Shown in pieces: positions 60,993 through 64,000 of a stretch of DNA of 64,000 nucleotides. A model generated the notes under the pieces. That model saw only the letters and a list, made by a program, of their open reading frames with translations. It was not told where the DNA came from and ran no database searches. The position numbers were made by a program, and so were the translations under genes. How positions within the stretch are numbered: position 1 is the stretch's first letter; every line of letters begins with the position of its first letter. Location: NCBI GenBank assembly GCA_026874595.1, contig CM049313.1:46632159-46696158 (forward strand), written 5' to 3'. The stretch is from Sipunculus nudus (Eukaryota; Annelida; Sipuncula; Golfingiida; Sipunculidae).

Positions 60993-63900
60993 ACCTGTAA
61001 TTCATATGATTCATTACAGAATGAGTTTATGGTGTATTTACAAGTTAATATTTATAACAATTAATTAGAAGTCAGAGATTTAATATCTCATAACATCATA
61101 ATCAAACAAACCGATTTGTTTAATACTTATTGGGAAAGTTAATGGTCTGTTCGGCAGACATGTATTTGGTTATTATTATTAGATAAAAGAACATATTAAA
61201 CTTTATGAACTTGCTAAATGCTAAATTTAGATTATTAAATGAAGATAAATTCCCACATATATTTTACGGGTTGAAATATTGATGAACGAATAATGGTAAC
61301 AGGAAAAGATTTTAATGTAGTTATAGCTGTAAATATAGAAGAATGTATTATATCTAGCATTATAGGTAAGTTTTATTATACTTTGATAATGTTCATATAA
61401 CCTATACCTTTATTTCATTAAGCATATCCTTATATATTTATAATGTGTAAAATCGATGGCAGGTGAAAAATATTGCAAAGTGTAATATTATTCAAGTGTA
61501 ACGAAAAAAATGCTATTACAATTACTGCATGAACATGTTTTACGTATATCGTCATTAGCCTGGATTTGTTTAAATATTTTTTCTCTTAAAATGAAAGGTT
61601 CAAGATGGTATAGTTACTATTTCTGATGATTTGTAATAAGCATAATTATTAAATATGGTATGGTACCTCTAAACATCTTTTTAAACGTATTTTAGAATAG
61701 TAAAGTTTTTTGCTCAAAATATGTTCTGAAGTGCATCTATTTTATCACCATTTGTTTTTCATCATTTTGCATCCGGGTAAAAATAAAATAAAACTTATTT
61801 TTAAAATGTCTTGGAAATGTTTTCCGAGTATACGTGTGAGTCACCATTGTGGTTTTGCGATGCTTGATTGTGAGTAATCGACGACATAAAAAAAATGCCA
61901 CGCTGCCGTGTTTGTGGTCAATAAATGCAGGGCGTTTTTGATAAACACATCACATCCTCCTCACCTGTCGAATACCAGGTGATGCTACAACCATACCACA
62001 ATACCGTGACATCGGTAACGGAATTTAATAAGGAGCGGCATCTTAATATATAAAAAAGATACCTTTTGGCCGTTGCTCACCTTTTGCAACAAACAGAGAC
62101 CTGTAGCTTGTTAATCATATATGATATTTGCCTTTAGATAAATATATTTTGACACACACCTGCTTGGAGCAAGTAGACTCGATGGTTTAATGGTGACATT
62201 GACTAAAACGCGCACAGGTGAACAGGCTTTCGTATGCATGGTTAAGCTCTGAAGCAGTCACCACAACCGAAGATAAACGTAGTGTCGGCCCCACAGTAAT
62301 AAAAAAATGTTCACGGGTAATTAACTCTGCATCAAGCATGAATTTCATCTTTTGGAGTTTCCGATTTGGAGGTAAACCAGTACAGCGGTCGGAAAAGCAG
62401 CCAAGATGTCAGGGCCTTCAGGTGCATCGCTTGTGATCTCCACTAAAGAGTTTCTACCACCCTTGCACCTTTTTTCCTGTTGCCTCCTGTTAAGAAATGA
62501 AGCCAAAACGGTCTAAAACTACTGAAAAATTGTAAACCACTACTTTCATTTGTTTCTCTTTATTTTTAATAACCTTACTTCAATTTTTTTAATTCGTGAG
62601 TAACTCATGTTACTTTCCAGAGATTATAACTTCTTACCTGTTTTCCTTTTTCTTGTACTGTGTGTTATTCGTTTTCAGCACACATTTGGTCGGAATTTAA
62701 TCGGAAAACGGTACGAATTCCATTAGAAATTATCATATATATGAAACCAGCAGACCCCCCCCCCCTTCCAACGCAACCTCTGCATTTATACAGACAACAA
62801 TAGTAACATCTTTGATATTTAAAAATTTGTATATTTTTCTGAAACAGAGTTTAATGGATAATTCACTTTTGTATTTAACATATTATGGTATAAATATAGA
62901 GCGCTGTCGATATCTTAGAACGGAACAGGAAAGTTTTAACAGCCAAGTGTGGAATGCAAATTAGCGTGACGATAACACCTGATCCCGCCCTAAGCCTCGT
63001 TTTCACATAAAATCAGTGGACTGTGTCGTCTGCACTCTCACCAAAGATGAGAAGACTGATTGTGGAAAATCAATCGCTTAATACCCTTCGTTAAAGTATC
63101 TATAAATGACAGCAGCTACATTGATCTGATACTGCATACAAAATCACGTTCCGATGAACGCTTTTCCAGTATTTTGAGATATTAACGACATGATTTTGAG
63201 TGTTCAACTTTTAAAGGAATTGTATGGTTCTTTCATTTCGTGGAGTGCGCCTTTTACCTGCGGTGGCTGGATATTACCTAGCCTTTTTACTGTGAACTGT
63301 TTTGCAATTAGTATTATTTCGGTATTTAACACATGCTGAGTAAACGATGGCTTAAGGAAGGCATTCAAAAACAGGCTTCTGTGACATAAGAAACAAATTA
63401 TGGTCACAAAGTTTAACTTGGATAGTGAGCGTAGTCTAATAATTTCATTTAATTATACGAGCAATAATTATAAGACCTGATAATAACTATAGCCTCGCAG
63501 AGAAAAGTTATTTAAATTTATGCTTCTATATGTATAATTACAGTCATTGGGTTGTAGATTTGTTATAATGCAAAGTTTTTTTTCCGAATTTTACTTAAAG
63601 GTATTTTGCAAGGTTAGATTATGTATAATGTTTGTGTCTAATACTTGGTAATTATGCAGTTAAACGTGTCATTATTATCTCGTTAAAATGCTTGCCAAAG
63701 ATATTTTGCAAGTGCTAAGTCATTACACTTAATGGCTATCTGATGTGAAGAAAAAAAAAAGATACCCACCATGCAACGCGCGTTACACCACAGGGAAAAC
63801 TTTCTTAAACTTCAATAGCTCAATTTTTATCCGGGGTATTTCTTGCGTTACCTTGGAAACAACGGGGGTCGTGTGCCAGTTATTATCAGTTCTGATGTTT

Positions 63901-64000
63901 GCTCCAGATTACAGCTCTGTGCAGGGTAAATGTGTCACTCAATATGCGCCTGCAGCCTTTGCTTCTTGCCGTCGCCTGTGGTGTTGTAAATGTTCGCAAA
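58691..64000. other. Non-coding DNA to the window end
   Basis: It holds (TA)n runs at about 59193-59258 and 60946-60988, a poly-C tract at 62755-62765, and GC-richer islands near 59740-60120, 60120-60480 and 61820-62060. No gene, splice-supported exon or RNA gene could be supported. Confidence 0.5.

Noticed and set aside
1-64000. tRNA, rRNA or other structured RNA genes
   Set aside because: The only tRNA-like segment is the degenerate head of the SINE at 33633; no complete cloverleaf or rRNA stretch was recognised by eye.

Overview
This is nuclear DNA from a multicellular eukaryote, most likely a marine invertebrate of the mollusc (bivalve-like) type. The sequence is AT-rich and gene-poor. 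It is crowded with (TA)n microsatellites, poly-C/poly-G tracts, minisatellites, short inverted-repeat transposons, a decayed APE-type LINE and a tRNA-derived SINE. No bacterial operons, ribosome-binding sites or phage genes are visible. The mollusc assignment rests on the general look of the dispersed repeats and is an inference.

The only convincing protein-coding locus is a pair of tandem paralogues on the minus strand. The gene at 17270-18706 is an intact, intronless 478-residue patatin-like phospholipase. It combines an N-myristoylation signal, a patatin domain with the Ser-Asp dyad, and two EF-hand calcium loops. The copy at 24706-26140 is about 90% identical in protein but carries a one-base insertion that breaks the frame after about residue 191. 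Both lie in a duplicated block (about 16.17-21.87 kb and 23.87-27.43 kb) whose flanks are still alignable. Copy 1 has since gained insertions, including a hAT-like element with a target-site duplication.

Layout: 0.36-1.7 kb, a 41-bp minisatellite. 1.7-16 kb, non-coding DNA with GC-richer islands, including two paralogous non-coding elements at 3.4 and 6.6 kb. 16-27.4 kb, the patatin duplication and mobile elements. 30.5-33.5 kb, a dead LINE, then a SINE. 38.2-39.35 kb, an inverted-repeat element with an internal repeat array. 40.1-42.3 kb, a 67-bp higher-order satellite. 42.7-44.1 kb, a 967-bp pogo/Tigger-like non-autonomous transposon next to a MITE. 44-64 kb, non-coding DNA with dispersed repeats and small MITEs.

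The patatin pair suggests a membrane-tethered, calcium-responsive lipase in an expanding family. The rest is best read as a transposon- and satellite-rich intergenic region that may contain distal regulatory elements. Multi-exon genes with short exons could have been missed, because splice signals alone were not enough to call them.
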